DNA of 64,000 nucleotides from assembly GCA_015680685.1 (NCBI GenBank), contig MNCI01008326.1, forward strand, positions 330,312-394,311, read 5' to 3'. The translations under genes were made by a program, and so were the position numbers. This stretch comes from Gnetum montanum. Its lineage: Eukaryota > Streptophyta > Gnetopsida > Gnetales > Gnetaceae. Shown here one piece after another: positions 34,495 through 47,006 of the stretch. Under the pieces are notes generated by a model. That model made no database searches. It was given only the letters and a program-made list of their open reading frames with translations, and was not told where the DNA came from. Every line of letters begins with the position of its first letter. Position 1 is the first letter of the stretch.

Positions 34495-36447
34495 AGGTGG
34501 CCTACCTTAATCTAGTCGATAACGGTATGTGTTAACATAACTGTGTGCATTGGGCATAACTTTTTGTTTGAAGGGGGTCCCGAAACCTTATTTGGTAGGG
34601 AGGTGTTTAGATGTTCAACCAAAGTTGGATTGTTGGTTCTGAAGAAAGGTCTTTTTGGTTTAAGATTATCAGGACCAATTGAGAATTGAGGATTAGAAGC
34701 CCTCGTGACATTGGGTTGTTGCAGTTGAGTGGGAAATACCCTTGGCATTGTTGGAGCGGTTGGTGGTGGAGCTACTAGCATGAGAGGTGCAGATGGATTT
34801 GGAGGATGGTATACATGTGGAGTGTCACTTTTAGAAGAGGGAGTTTGAAAATATTCCTGAACTGGGTAGTGATGTTGTGGGGTTGCGTGACCCATAGAGT
34901 CACTTGGAGAAACCAACTACTGAACGTAATAGCCATATGGGTCTGGTTGTCGGTAAGGGTATTGTTGTCTAGGCAGTGACATCTCCCATGACTATGGGTG
35001 TTGCCACTACTAGTGTTGCCCGATGGGTTGTGGTGAAGTTCCACTTGGATAATATGTTAGTAGTTGGTGGAACTGCCTTGGGTTACCTTGGGGATAAGGT
35101 AACCATTGGGGTGCTTGCCATTTGTTAAGTCTCAGGTTGAGTGCATACACCCCAGACTCTTGTAGATGTGAGATGATTGGACAACATCCTTTAGGATGGT
35201 CATATTAGTAGATATCACATTCATCTTCATTGTCTGTATCCAAATCCAAAACCTCATTAGTGATAGTCATTTTTCCCTTACCCTTGTCACATGCATGGCT
35301 TGAATCTTTCTACTTTTTCTTATCCTTCTCACTACTTTATTCCTCCTTAGACTCTTCTACGATTTTTAAAATGGTTTTGAATCTAGATTCTAAGGAATCC
35401 CACATTTGATCCACATTAGCCAACACTTTGGTTGTTAGCTTTTGGAATGGCAAGGTTTTTCTATTCACCAACTCCTCTAGTGGTGACTCATCCTCTTCAT
35501 CGTAGAATCTCACTTCCTTCTTTCAGAGGGAAGGATCACAGTTATATTCTTTTATGCTTTCTCTTTTCCATAGCTCCTCTTCTTCTTTGGCCACTTGCTC
35601 CAAAAACCTATGAATTCCATGGGATCTAAGTTCAGATAGTATTCCTTGGACATAAGTCCCAAGGGTTCTCCTGGTTTCATACCTTAGCCCATTTATGAGA
35701 TGGCGAAGTTGATCCCATTGTGCATAGCCATGGCCTGGGCAACGATATAGCAATGCATAATACTAGCCCATGGTAACATCCAAGGGTTTGTGATTACCCT
35801 ACTTCCATCCTTGGATCTGCTTATGCAAGTTAGACACTCTGGAGTATGTTTTATATTTATCGTTCAGCAACTCTAACATCGTACTCCATCTCCTAATGGT
35901 TTCTAGCTCTAAGGACCAGTACTAACTCTCTGCTTCCTTTATGAGTGTCCTAGGAAACAAATTTAATTTCTACCACTCATTTTCTACCCTTATCCTAACC
36001 ATTATGCTCTTGATGACTACACCATAATGTGGAAGGAGAGGGTGAATGGTGTGATGAAGGGGAAGAAGAAGGAGAGCCATCACCATGACGATGTTTCTTA
36101 CCTTCTCTTCTATGGATACAGCCCTGATCATGATGACGATCTGAGTGTCCATCCTTGTCATGTGTTTTTGTTCCCTCGGTGAACACTTGGTGTTCATGGG
36201 TATCAGAACCAGGGTTATGAATCGTAGATCATAAGTTCTGATACCCCACCTCCTCACCATTGTTAGAAGAGGGAACATCATTTGATAGGGAACCTGTTAT
36301 AAGTGGTTCACCATCTCCAATTTCTCTTAGGACGTGTGTGACTTCTTTTTCCTTTAACAATGTATGGTGGCTCTCCTACCTTGAGTCTCTTAAACATTGT
36401 GCTACTGTGGGATGGTAATCCCTTGTGTCAAAATTACCTATAATGTA
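34495..36447 (-). pseudogene. gag: Gag remnant of element D, main part
   Basis: Continues gag from 53495-53777 on the far side of element C. Capsid block CPGHGYAQWDQLRHLINGLR (35680-35745) equals that in A. A zinc-knuckle remnant CDIY(stop)YDHPKGCCP near 35200 equals CNVCLYDHPKGQC of A, with the second Cys changed to Tyr. A His/Ser-rich part lies near 36000-36180 and a Pro-rich tail at 34512-34916. Many stops. Confidence 0.72.
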
Positions 36448-36452
36448 CTCAG
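36448..36452. repeat. Target-site duplication of element C, left copy (CTCAG)
   Basis: CTCAG precedes TGAAACACC. A perfect copy follows the 3' LTR at 53490-53494. Confidence 0.95.
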
Positions 36453-37737
36453 TGAAACACCACAAAATTTTTAGCTTAGTACTTCTCCAAACAAGAATCG
36501 AGCTAAGTCATGATATTTCCCAGCATGACTGAAGCTTGAGGACCCCACAGACAGCTTCAAGCAGAGTCAAACTCAACAGGAAACAGGTCCTTGGGACCCA
36601 TAAATGATGACGGTGACATCTGCTATCAGAAATGGCAACTTCAGAGCTCAACATACTTAGTTTTCACTAAGTATGCATTTCCAGCGTATATGCCCAAGAT
36701 CACGTTTCCAACGTATACGCTCAAGATCACGCCTCAGCGTATACGCCCTGCGTAGACGTCCAGCGTACATGCCCAGCATACATGCCTCACGTGTACACTC
36801 AGCAAGTATGACTGATGTATACGCCCGACGTGCAATCTCCGAAGATGGCACAGAGACAGTACTGTAGAGCAAGACTTGGTACAAGGTAGCAACTCACACA
36901 AACAGATCAACCATCAGCGTATACACCCAGCATCCACAGAATATACGCTCAACGTATATGCCCAACACCTACAGCGTATACGCCCGACACGCCCAGCGTA
37001 CACTCCCAGAGTATACGTCCACCAGATACAACGTATACACCCAGTAGAGGTAGCATGTTGTACACTTATAAATTTTATTCTTTCGCACCCGGTCAACACG
37101 CCATGTGTCATCCAACCTGAGTCTAACATCAAAACCTATATAAAAACCCTAATTTCTCATTAGATCGCAGTGGGTAAATTTGGAGCAAACCAGAGAGAAA
37201 AATAGAGATGCTAAGAACCAAAGCAGAGAACCTTGTATGCTGGACTTCAACCCTGTACGCTGAGCATACAGCCTCTATGTTGTGCCTACAGTTTGAACTA
37301 GCCAACAGTCATCCCTGCATCCACCGGGGATTTTCGTCCACCTTGTGTGAAAGCCACAACTACGTTAGACCGGTGCATTGTAACTCTCACTTTGCAATAA
37401 CATTGCCACATTTTCTTTCTAAAATCAATTACAATTTTGTATCAATTGTTGCATATTTACTGTTTAAGCTATTTTACGTTTACGCTCTGTTTACACCAGT
37501 GATGCTGTTTATGCTCTGTTTTACATCTTTTACGCCGTTTACGTATAACCCAGTGTATAGCACCTCAGTGTACGTTTGAGGAAATCCTTGCCTGATCCAT
37601 GTGTGGACCATTCAAGGTACTCTGCCTTCGTTAATTCCAGCTCATCCTCAAGCGAAGGTAGGATCTTCTGTACCTGTTCGGAGATCTTCCAGTTTCTATA
37701 TCCTTCCAGCCGGAGACCGACGATTTCGGATGGTATA
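36453..37737 (+). repeat. 5' LTR of element C
   Basis: 1285 bp, TGAAACACCACAAAA to GGATGGTATA (end CA mutated to TA). 36680-37040 is packed with degenerate AGCGTATACGCC words, which contain the palindrome GTATAC. A TATA box lies at 37137. Confidence 0.93.
37137..37144 (+). promoter_or_regulatory. Putative TATA box of element C LTR
   Basis: TATATAAA in ACCTATATAAAAACCC. The same block occurs in the 3' LTR near 52888. Confidence 0.6.
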
Positions 37738-37742
37738 GAAAT

Positions 37743-37759
37743 TGGTGCTAGAAGGAGGG
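37743..37759 (+). promoter_or_regulatory. Putative primer-binding site of element C
   Basis: TGGTGCTAGAAGGAGGG lies five bases after the LTR and matches the corresponding site of B at 14 of 17 positions. The tRNA is not assigned. Confidence 0.55.
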
Positions 37760-37794
37760 CCTCTGCCTAAAACTTACTGTGCCTCAGAGCTCTC

Positions 37795-38385
37795 AACATT
37801 TACGCTGTTGAGTATACGCCAATCTTATCTCCAAACTTTCCAGTGTCTATGCTGTTGAGCATCTACGCTGCCGACCACACGCCGATTCTGTCTGTAAACT
37901 CCCTAGTGTCTACGCTGCTGAATATACACCGTCTGCTATATGCTGTAGACCCTGTCTACACTATACGCTGACCCTGCACACACTTTACGTTGTAGACTCT
38001 GTCTATGCTACACACATAACTCTATTTACATTGCTGACATATACGCTGCTGCTAAGTTTACGCTGCACTCTCTACGTTGTAGACTCTATCTACGCTCTAT
38101 GCTGATTCTGTCTACGCTCTACGCTGTAGACTCGGTTTACACTATACGCTGACGCTGTCTACACTGTTCAGTTTACGCTACCCACTTTATGCCATAGACT
38201 CATCTACACTACTACTCAGCATATGCTACACACTTTACACTGTAAACTTCATCTACACTACTTAACGTATACGCTGCCACTATGCGTTGTCTACGCTGTC
38301 ATTATACGCTGGTCATTGAAGCCTATACGCTGAGACCCAGTCTATACGTTGTACGCTACCAATGTAGGTTTACGCTGCACTAAGT
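37795..38385 (+). repeat. TACGCTG word array in the leader of element C
   Basis: About 590 bp of degenerate repeats of TACGCTG(T), spaced 10-25 bp, with phrases such as CTGTCTACGCT and TAGACTC. It lies between primer site and gag. The same words form arrays in both LTRs (as GTATACGC), at 45720-46300 (intron 1 of the antisense gene) and at 46500-46740. Confidence 0.75.
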
Positions 38386-38432
38386 ATACTAGTTCCTTAT
38401 CCTTCACTGTGTCATATTCTCAACTGTTCACC

Positions 38433-40385
38433 ATGAACACCACAAACTCCAACGGTACAACCTCCCAGGTCACATACCTCGTAAGCACCATGGCCATTCA
38501 ACAGCCTATGGTACAACCCGTAGTGGGGCCCCGCCGGTCTCTTAGATTGCAAGGGAGGAACCCATCGTCTAACATCATAACTCCAGACTAGTACAACTTC
38601 ATATGTGTGAAAATACAAGTCGGCCTAGCCGTGGACCGAGCCGAAATGAAAATTAAGAGGCAATACGAACTTTTCTATAGGGAAGGATAAGAGTTCATTC
38701 CTTTCCTTACGACATCATCCCTCTTCCAGAGCCTTACTCTAAGCCAGTTGCTAGATCTAGCAACTGAGCTGATCCCAGAGATGTATCTCCTCACCATTCT
38801 AAAGGGGACTGTTAATGACTTTTTCAAATCCAAGCTATATTATCTCAATGTGCATAACCTTAATCAAGCCTTTGTACAGATTAAAAACATAGAAGAGGTG
38901 GCTCAAACTAGTCATGATCCTGCGTATTTAGCCTTTAAGAACCAACACACTAGAAAAGACAAAGAAAAAGTTAAAACAACCATGGTAGCAGTAGTAGAAA
39001 CACATCAAGAAAATGTGGGACAACAAAGCAAACCACTCGTTGCCCCTACTAATTACGCTAAACCCACTCCCGCAACCACTCCAGAATTTTCCTCATCGCA
39101 GAATCCAACATCGAATCATACGAGCAAATTTGAGAGGAAAGAACCCTCCCAATATAAGCCACTACCTATGAAGACATCCTAGCTATTCGACCAACTCCTA
39201 AAGGCTGGATTAATGAAACATAAACAGTTATCCCCTGCTGCCATCTAGAGACATGATCGGTTCTGTCAACTCATTTAGAACCCAGGCCTAGCAATGCCGA
39301 ATGAGCCCCCAGTACCCAAAGGTTTTAGGATGGACCATTTTTGCAACTTTCACCAACGTAATGGGCATGACACGGATTACTGTTTCACCCTGAAACAAGA
39401 CATACAATGAATGATCAACGGAGGTTAAATCACTTTTGATGAGGTCAACCCGGTCCAACCGCAAAACAAGGCCATGGGTGTGTATAAGGACCCCTTGAAT
39501 ACCAAAGAGGCACCGTACGTTATTAACACAATCTACCTAGATAATAAACCTGAAACACCTAGCATTAACATCGTCTACCCTAACCATGAGCAACAAACAC
39601 CTAACAAGCCATTTGTAGTGCGTATTCCTCCTGCTGCATCAACATCCATGCCTCAACCTTCATACGCCCCGTAGAAACGTTATGTCGTCCGAGTGCCCCC
39701 CGCCATAGCAACTTCTAACACCTCGACACATGAAAAATCATACATGGTGCGTGTACCTCCTGACACTACTTTCGCAAAATCACAAAGACCTTCTATTCGG
39801 GCTGCTCCTTATGTAATCCGAGTACCACCTGCCGTTGCAATAGCAGAGGTCCAACCTCCGCCTAAACCAACCCCATACGTTGTTAGGACACCCGAAAGTC
39901 CTAATGATTACCAATCCTTCACCCCGCAAACGCAAAACAAACCCAGCTCTTATGTCATCAAGGTGTCCAGCTAGCCTTCCGCTCAATCCCATGTGACCGT
40001 CCAACTGCAACCTCGCCTAACTCCATATGTAGTACGAATCCCAAAATAGCCTGAGGCTCTAAAACCAACTACACCTGCACGCCACACACGAGAGTGCTTA
40101 GTGGATAAGCTCACACGCGAACGCTTGGAGAAGGAGCATCAACGGCTAGCTGTAGGACCTCCTAAACCTACTCCGCTAAACACAATACCCATGATACCAC
40201 CTAATGATCAACAAAACACAGGCCACAAGGGTGAATCATCCAAAAAACATGATACGTCTAAAACAATGGTTCTGAGCAAAAAATACAAACCAACGACGCA
40301 CGAAATAAAACTGTTGGACCCAATGGACTAAGTCACCACCGATAAACATGTGCCCACTAGTAGAGATTTAGCAATAGCCCTAACA
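38433..40385 (+). pseudogene. gag: Gag remnant of element C, capsid part missing
   Basis: ATG at 38433 (MNTTNSNGT). The N-terminal YNFICVKIQVGLAVDRAEMK is homologous to B (near 8364-8430). After about 38725 the sequence jumps straight to the block TILKGTVNDFFKSKLYYLN, which in B is more than 1.2 kb further on. The central capsid domain seen in B is therefore absent. Then follow a zinc-knuckle-like motif CNFHQRNGHDTDYC (near 39340) and repeats PYVIRVPPA, YVVRTP (39690-39960). Stops at 38589, 39181 and 39666 and frame changes break it. The Tat type is shown by the knuckle and by homology to B. Confidence 0.75.
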
Positions 40386-40389
40386 TAAG

Positions 40390-41340
40390 TCACGCAAGCA
40401 CTCAAACAAAAAAATACTTCATTAAGTTTATACAACCTAGTGCTGACATCTCAAACCCATTGCAAAGCTTTAGTGCGCATCTTAACATCTATCCCAGTAA
40501 GCGAGGACTTACCTCCAAATGAACCTTCAATTCATGTGGTAATGTACTCACCCCAAGGGCCAACTTCCAAGCCACTAAGTTTCCACAATGATAACATCAA
40601 GGTGGACGAGAAAATAGGAGAGGTAATAATAGCCCCTAAGTTCATAACAATACGAATAAACTAATTCAAGATACATAGGGTCCATGTAGATGATGGGGCT
40701 ACCACAAACATAGTACCATATCCCATCATCAAACAACTGGGGCTCACAGAGTTAATCAAACCAACAGCCACCACATGCTTGAAATCATTCAGCGGGTCGC
40801 ATGTGATAGTCAAAGGCACTATGACCTTAGACTTTATAGCAGGGGACCAATTCCCCACATCCGCCGACTTCGTAGTAATTGATGAAATGCTAGGATTCAA
40901 CCTAATATTGGGAAGGCCCTGGCTAGTCCAACTGAAAGCATTCTCATCCCCTATACACAAAGAGATTCACCTGCCTTATGAAGGCAACAAAATCGTCATA
41001 CACAGGCAGGCTGCTACACCCATCATCTCCTCATACATAGACACAGACCAAGGCTCAGAGGTTAAGCTCGAAGAGTCTAGACAACATGACGTAAATGAAC
41101 AACAACTGGTAGGCGGGAATCCTTTAAACACAGAACAAAAATCAGCCAAAATAGAAACCTCACTTAGAAACCACAATTGACAGAGAAACCATGATACGTG
41201 TCGAAGAGCAAGAAAACACTAACGTGGGAACAATTCCATCAGACGTCCCTTGGGCTGAATTACCATTCAATGTGATCAGCGAAGGGGACGCTGAATACAG
41301 AATCATACCCACTAACTCTACTCCCAACGTTAAAATGTGA
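40390..41340 (+). pseudogene. PR: Aspartic protease remnant of element C
   Basis: VHVDDGATTNIVPYPI (near 40681-40728) marks the active site; like B it has DDG in place of DGG/DSG. FNLILGRPWLVQLKAF (40896-40940) is the conserved second block. One stop (TAA, 40662) precedes the active site. The frame ends in VPWAELPFN and a short MKIKKLL-type tail around 41340, similar to B. Confidence 0.75.
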
Positions 41341-41382
41341 AAAATCAAAAAATTACTAAACCAATAAATAACAAAAACAAAT

Positions 41383-41668
41383 CGTCCGAAATGACATTAA
41401 ACTACAAACTATCCGAAATGACGTTAAACTACAACAAGTCCGAAAAGACATTAAACTACATTACAAGTCTGGAATGACGTTAAACTAGCATGTCCGCAAC
41501 GACATAAAACTAGCCATGATCACAAATGGTCGGTCAATCGAGAAATCCACCTGTGTCATCCAAAACGTCCCTTGTTTACGTTGGGGCCCGAAATGGCCTT
41601 AAACTACACATATGACCTGAAATGGCCTTAAACTAGTGCGTATTTGGCCCGAAACGGCCTTAAACTAG
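41383..41668 (+). repeat. TTAAACT-core repeats, downstream of PR in element C
   Basis: Five units like TCCGAAATGACRTTAAACTAC, then three like GGCCCGAAATGGCCTTAAACT. They lie between protease and the 3' end of the antisense gene, as in B at 12163-12300. The rest of 41669-41999 is AT-rich with nothing recognised. Confidence 0.75.
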
Positions 41669-41999
41669 ATCATCCATTTATACTTTGCTTTTCTCCAATG
41701 TTTAAATTTACGCTTGCATTCTCATGTTATCCTTTTTCGCAATTATCTTTCAGTCCTATGTATGATTACATCCGTGCATCACACTTAAACTACCACAAAA
41801 ACAAACAAAAACATTTTGCATTGTTGTGCCGTGTTTACAATTAAACTCAAAATCAGCAAAAAAAAATTTTATATACATACAGGTAATGATGTACAATTAC
41901 AAGAGTTAACTAATTTTATTTATCTGTTCAATATAACTCAAAATTTTCAATTTACAATGCTTGTATAAATTTGAGTCAAAATAATTTCACAAAAAAAAA

Positions 42000-44900
42000 C
42001 TAAACATTCGGGACGGGAGGGTTGTCCCCTTTAGATCCGCTGACATCATGGGCACCCGTTCCACTGGGGCTAGCCTCTGGAACATCATCACTGCCTTGAT
42101 CTTGAAAATTCAAAGGAAATAATCGACATAAGGACAAAAGAAAAAAAAACTTTCAAATATTTTTTAGTGAATGCATTTCATAATAACAAAATGCTTACCG
42201 TAGGGGATCCCCCTAAACCGAATTCTAGCCGGCGAAGGATTTCCTCTTCTGAGACACTAGTCCAATCGGTCCCATCAAGACCTAGGTCAACATATGCCAA
42301 GGCTTTCCCCTTGTGAACAGCTGACCAGGTAGGATGCTTTAAAGGGAATTCACCCACCGACACCTTCCTAGATGTGGTCATGATTACCCTAGTAGGCGAC
42401 TCCATCTCAACAATTGTGTTCTGAGCAAAGGTGTCAAACGCAGAGCGCAGACCCAGACCCTCCACAAATATTTTCAGTTGACACTTTTCAATGGATACTT
42501 CCTTCAATGATTACTTATAATGATGTTTGTGGTTCTTTTCATCTTGACCCCATTTGCGTACCTTGGAAGCAAAAGCCTTTCAATCCTGGCACTTGAGGTT
42601 CAATAGATCTACTTGGGCCTTACACTCTGCTAGTCTCCATGTCAGTGAGGCATGGCGATTGAGTAGGTTCCAGTATCTAGTATACGTGACCTCGAAAGTC
42701 CACCAAGAGCGAACACCACTTAGTTTAGCAGAGGCAAACTCATATCAAGCCTTGAGATCATCACACTCAACTAACAACTTGAAAACTTCCTTCTCCTTTG
42801 CTTGAATTTGTAACCACAACTGTTCGACGGAATGCCTATAGGTCCACAGCGATTTGGCATTGTGAACGAGACCTTCCACCACTTCTTCATAAACTGGCCT
42901 TGGTACCTGCTCGACTTCTGGGGATAGTGTGGGTAAAATTTCTATGCTAACTATCTCAGACGGATCCCACCTCAGTTTGGCACCTATGCACATGAAAAGA
43001 ACAAACGCTAAAAAAAAAACAAAAATGAGGTGTGAAATTCTAAAGCTACAGAAAACTCGAAACATTCGTACCTATTTCAGGGTGGGCTTCCTGAATACGT
43101 TCAACAACCTCCTTAGCGATACCGGCCACAAAATCCATTTTACTTGGCATTTCAGTCCAAGTAAATGGTCCACGAGTGCGAGATGGACTAACCTCCACGG
43201 TCCTTTAAGGGGGAACCGTTTTCATGGGCACATTCAACCGCATCGTTCTGGTTTCACTACCTTTGTCTGGCAGCAATGAAAACATAAGAGTAAAATATCA
43301 TAAAACAAAAACTCACAAAATAACATAGTAAAATCAAAGAAAACATACCGTGTTCTCTATCTCCTTCTGGGTTTGGGGGTTTGCCTAAGTCCAGTATTCC
43401 CTTAAGGAAGCTGCTGAACATTTCATCGACACCACTCTGGTCATCCACCAGCTCAATTTCTATGGTGTCTTCCCTCAGCTCTTTCATCCCTCCAGCCTGA
43501 TCTTTCCCCACATCTTCCTCTTCAGTCATTAACTCTGTTGTAGCCTCCTCCTCTTCAATGATAGTCTCTAATTCCTACCTCCTCACTTCTTGAGTCAAGT
43601 CTGAAGGCATCAGTGGCATGTAAGCGATCAAAATAAAAACTATGAATAAGAAGAAAATGATAAATCAATAAGTGTATTGAGTTTACTTACCTCAGACAGG
43701 CATCTTGAACCATATGCGCTTCACTCATGGCTCGTCGACATTTGCGGACCTCAGTTGAACGTTCAAGCTTTGTCAACTTTGACTTAGCCTTACCGATGAT
43801 CTCTTTGATGACCCATTCTGCTCTCTTGGCAGTATAAGGCACGTCATCTGGCTCCAATCCCACACTGTCACATGTGTAGATTGAGGTACTAGATGATCCC
43901 CCTGTCGTGATAGATATGGATTCATTAATTCCCTTGGGTGCATCCTGGGACTCGACTGTTTCAAACAAATGGTTGATCCACGGGTGGGATAATTGACCTC
44001 GGTCCCATAGAACGTACTTATTGTCCACGTGAACCACTAGAAATTTGGCTAAGTGGCGAAGATAACTGGAAAAGAATGCAAAGGTAAAGTGGGACTGTGC
44101 CTCGACATTTGAGCACAATTACACTATCTCCTTGTGAAGGCCCGACAACAAAAATTGGGCCCAATTATAACGCATTCTGGTTTCTAGGACGGTTCACATA
44201 ATACGCACAGCCTCAACACCAAGACTCCGCACCTGGGAAAGGGATTTAGGGAATACCCATGCCCTAAACAGGGGATATAATTCATTCAATTCCTCAACCT
44301 TTGACTTCCCCTACATAGGGAATCCCATAGCACCCTTGGTAACACCCAACCAGTCCTCTAACTCATGAACCGTATGGAGCTCTTTATGAGCCCTGTCCAA
44401 AACTACACTTATACCATCCATTGGTACACCAAACAGGTTCAAAAATAATTTAGGCGATAGATGGAAAACTATCTTAACACCCTTATTCCGGGTGCTGTAG
44501 TAAGAGACAGACTTATCGAAAGAATCCACGATCCCAATCATTTCTACTATTGACACATAAGGGCTCGGGGTCATAAAGAGCTCCATAAGGTTGGCGTCAT
44601 TTAAACAATGGACGATGGATGGTGGGGCGTGGGTACAAAACCATTTTTAAGCCTTACTGATTTCCCTGAACTTCATCTAGAGGGTACTCTTAGTTCGTCT
44701 GGTTGTGACAGGGTCCCTGCCAAGAGGGACATCAACTATAAATACAATTCAAGATCATCATATTAGTATAACCCCTGATAGTAGAACAAACACATTAACA
44801 GATCTAGAAAATATTGTCACTTACCTTCAGTAGTGGACTTAGAGGTGCTACCCAAGTCAGAGTCATAAGGAAAAATTGGTCCCTTATGCGACCAATCCCC

Positions 44901-46487
44901 ATGCAACCATCCACAAGCTTTGCATTGTGCAAACGCTCTAGAGAATCGTTTGTGAAAATGGATGATATCACCCTTGGTTTGAGCTAATACAGCTTCACGA
45001 AGGGTGGGACCCACCATAAAGGTCTCCAGAGCGGTACGAGCTAGAGCAAGCCCATCATCCTCAACGCATGTTCCGTCTAGGTTAACTTAGGGCCTACAAA
45101 AGAATGGATGTCAAAACAGAAGCAAATGCCAAACGGCGAAAAGAAACAACAAGCTTAAACAATCCTACCTATCCACCCGGTACACTGTGCCAAGAAGGTT
45201 CTGGAACAACGTGTGCGCTTGAGCAGCTAAAAATAGAGTGTTGTTGAGATAGTCCTGCCCTCGCGGAAATAGGGCCCACACTCGCGTTAATGGGCGACTA
45301 GGCCTGGGCCCGCCAAAGGAACCATCCTCGATCACAAGCGGCCACTCGTCGATATCCTCAAGGAAAATGACGACACTCTCCGACAATCCCGGCAACATGG
45401 CCTCAAGCACGCTCCGTGCCACTTGTTCACTCAGATGTGATCAGACCACCACTCTAAATCTATCTAGGATAAAGGCGAGGAATTCACATGCCCCTTTCCT
45501 GAACCATACCCCATTGTTGTCAAAGGTCAGATCAGGGGTAGATTCATTGGCCTCAAGGGGCCCGAACCACACCAATACCCCAACTAGCTCAACAACTAGG
45601 AGAAAAGGTTCAGTGTCCCTGCAAGCAACCAAAATGCCATGGTAAATTAGCCATACATGAAAATGACATGAAAAACAAAATTTCATATTGTAGGCCAACA
45701 ATTAGAAAAATTACTAACTGTTTACGCTCGGCATATACGTTGCCTAACCCGACGTATACGCTGTCAAAAATTGTTTACGCTGTACCTAACACGACGTATA
45801 CGCTGTCGAACAAACTGTTTAGTCTCAGCGTATATGCTGTGAAAATCATTAGTGTATACGCCATAAATACCCTTTAGCATATACGCTGTGCAAACAGTTT
45901 ACGTTGAACATTGTGCAAACAATTTACGCTGAACACTGTGTAAACAGTTGGCGTATACGCCGTAAGAAAACAGTCAACGTATACACTGTAAAAATTGTCT
46001 ATGCTTCATACTGATAAAATCATCTATACTTCATGCAGGTAAAATCATTTACGTTGTGCATTGACAAAACAGATTACACTAGAAACAACTTAGGTTATGT
46101 ACAGTATACGCTCTACGCTCTAGAGACCCTCTACGCTGTGAACTTACACTCAGCGTATAGAAACCCTCTACGCTATTTGTCTATGCCAAGCGTATATGCC
46201 GAAACCCTCTATGCTACAGAAACTATCTACGCTATTAAAACCCTCTAACTGTCTACGCCGGGCGTCTACGCCAAAATCATCTAGGCTACCGCAATTGTCT
46301 ATGCTACATAACATATACAAATGAAAACAACCAACAGAGGCGGGATTAGAGTCTACCTGTGTGACGATCCAGGCCACGATGGAACCCTCAGCCTGGGTAG
46401 ACACTATAGCATGGCCTCACTCTCCTCTAAGAAAGTCAAGTTAGGTCCCTTCCTCCCTTGGCCTTCCACTTCCTTCCCCTTTTCCAT
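42000..46487 (-). pseudogene. Antisense eight-exon gene in element C; HAD/FCP1-like N-terminal domain
   Basis: Predicted exons (minus strand): 46357-46487, 45169-45618, 44825-45093, 43691-44735, about 43349-43600, about 43072-43266, 42199-42983, 42000-42100. Exon 2 is 450 bp, exactly as in B; exon 3 is 269 (B 272), exon 4 1045 (B 1027). Exon 1 opens MEKGKEVEGQ. Exon 2 reads FLLVVELVGVLVWF, VWFRKGACEFL, then LFQNLLGTVY, the FCP1/NIF-like order. The nucleophile position is Glu (45588-45590). Exon 4 has YPLFRAWVFPKSLSQ and DAPKGINESISITT, matching B. Exon 7 is a coiled coil with CQDWKAF and GQDEKNHKHHYK; B has SQDWKDF and GQKEKDHKHLYK. The boundaries of exons 5 and 6 are uncertain. Several in-frame stops. 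Function unknown. Confidence 0.75.
45720..46300. repeat. TACGCTG/GTATACGC word array inside intron 1 of the antisense gene
   Basis: About 580 bp of TTTACGCTG, GACGTATACGCTG and CTCTACGCT words, filling most of the predicted intron 1 (45619-46356). The intron in B is only 277 bp and has no such array, so it expanded in C. Confidence 0.7.
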
Positions 46488-47006
46488 TTTGGTGTCCTCT
46501 ACGCTGGGATCGACAGGTTTATGTTGAGGGTCGAAATCGCTCACACCTACACTGAGCCTCTACACCGAGTTGGAGTCTCTATGCTCATGTTAAGTTGGGA
46601 CGTTTACGCTGATGCTTCCACCTCTATGCTCTGCATTTACGCTAGGGTCTGGTCATTTACGTTTATGCCAAGGTTTGGTCGTTTACGCTTAAGCTCACTG
46701 TTTACGCTTACGCTCGATGTCTACGCTTCCTTACAGTTTATAACATTCACAAATGACATCCCTGCCCTTTATATAACACCGTGCACCACCGCCGTTGCCA
46801 TTGCCGCCCTGTGTTTTATTCTTTTTTTATTTTATTTATCTCTTTGACTATTAATCTTAATTAAAATTGTTCAAAAATATAAAAATATATATATTTAAAA
46901 CAAAACAAATGCTACCACATCTTGATTCCTTTGTAAACCAACTTCAAAAGTCCATACCGAACATTTTGGTGCAGGCTCTCCTGTGCAAATTTTACGATAA
47001 ACATAC
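46488..47006. other. Interval upstream of the antisense gene in element C
   Basis: 46500-46740 is a further TACGCT-word array. It is followed by a TATA-like site on the minus strand and an AT-rich stretch (46830-46915). No plus-strand coding sequence was seen. Confidence 0.5.
46767..46775 (-). promoter_or_regulatory. Candidate TATA box for the antisense gene of element C
   Basis: Minus strand TATATAAAG followed by GGCAGG, 280 bp upstream of the antisense ATG at 46487. The distance allows a 5' UTR of about 250 bases. No equally good site was found in B. Confidence 0.4.

Noticed and set aside
36673-37163. Overlapping short open frames on both strands in the LTR of element C
   Set aside because: They come from the AGCGTATACGCC word array, lie within an LTR, recur on both strands and have no recognisable motif.
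37795-38385. Possible CRISPR-like array from short repeats
   Set aside because: Repeats are degenerate, unevenly spaced and contain no unique spacers; the context is a plant retrotransposon.
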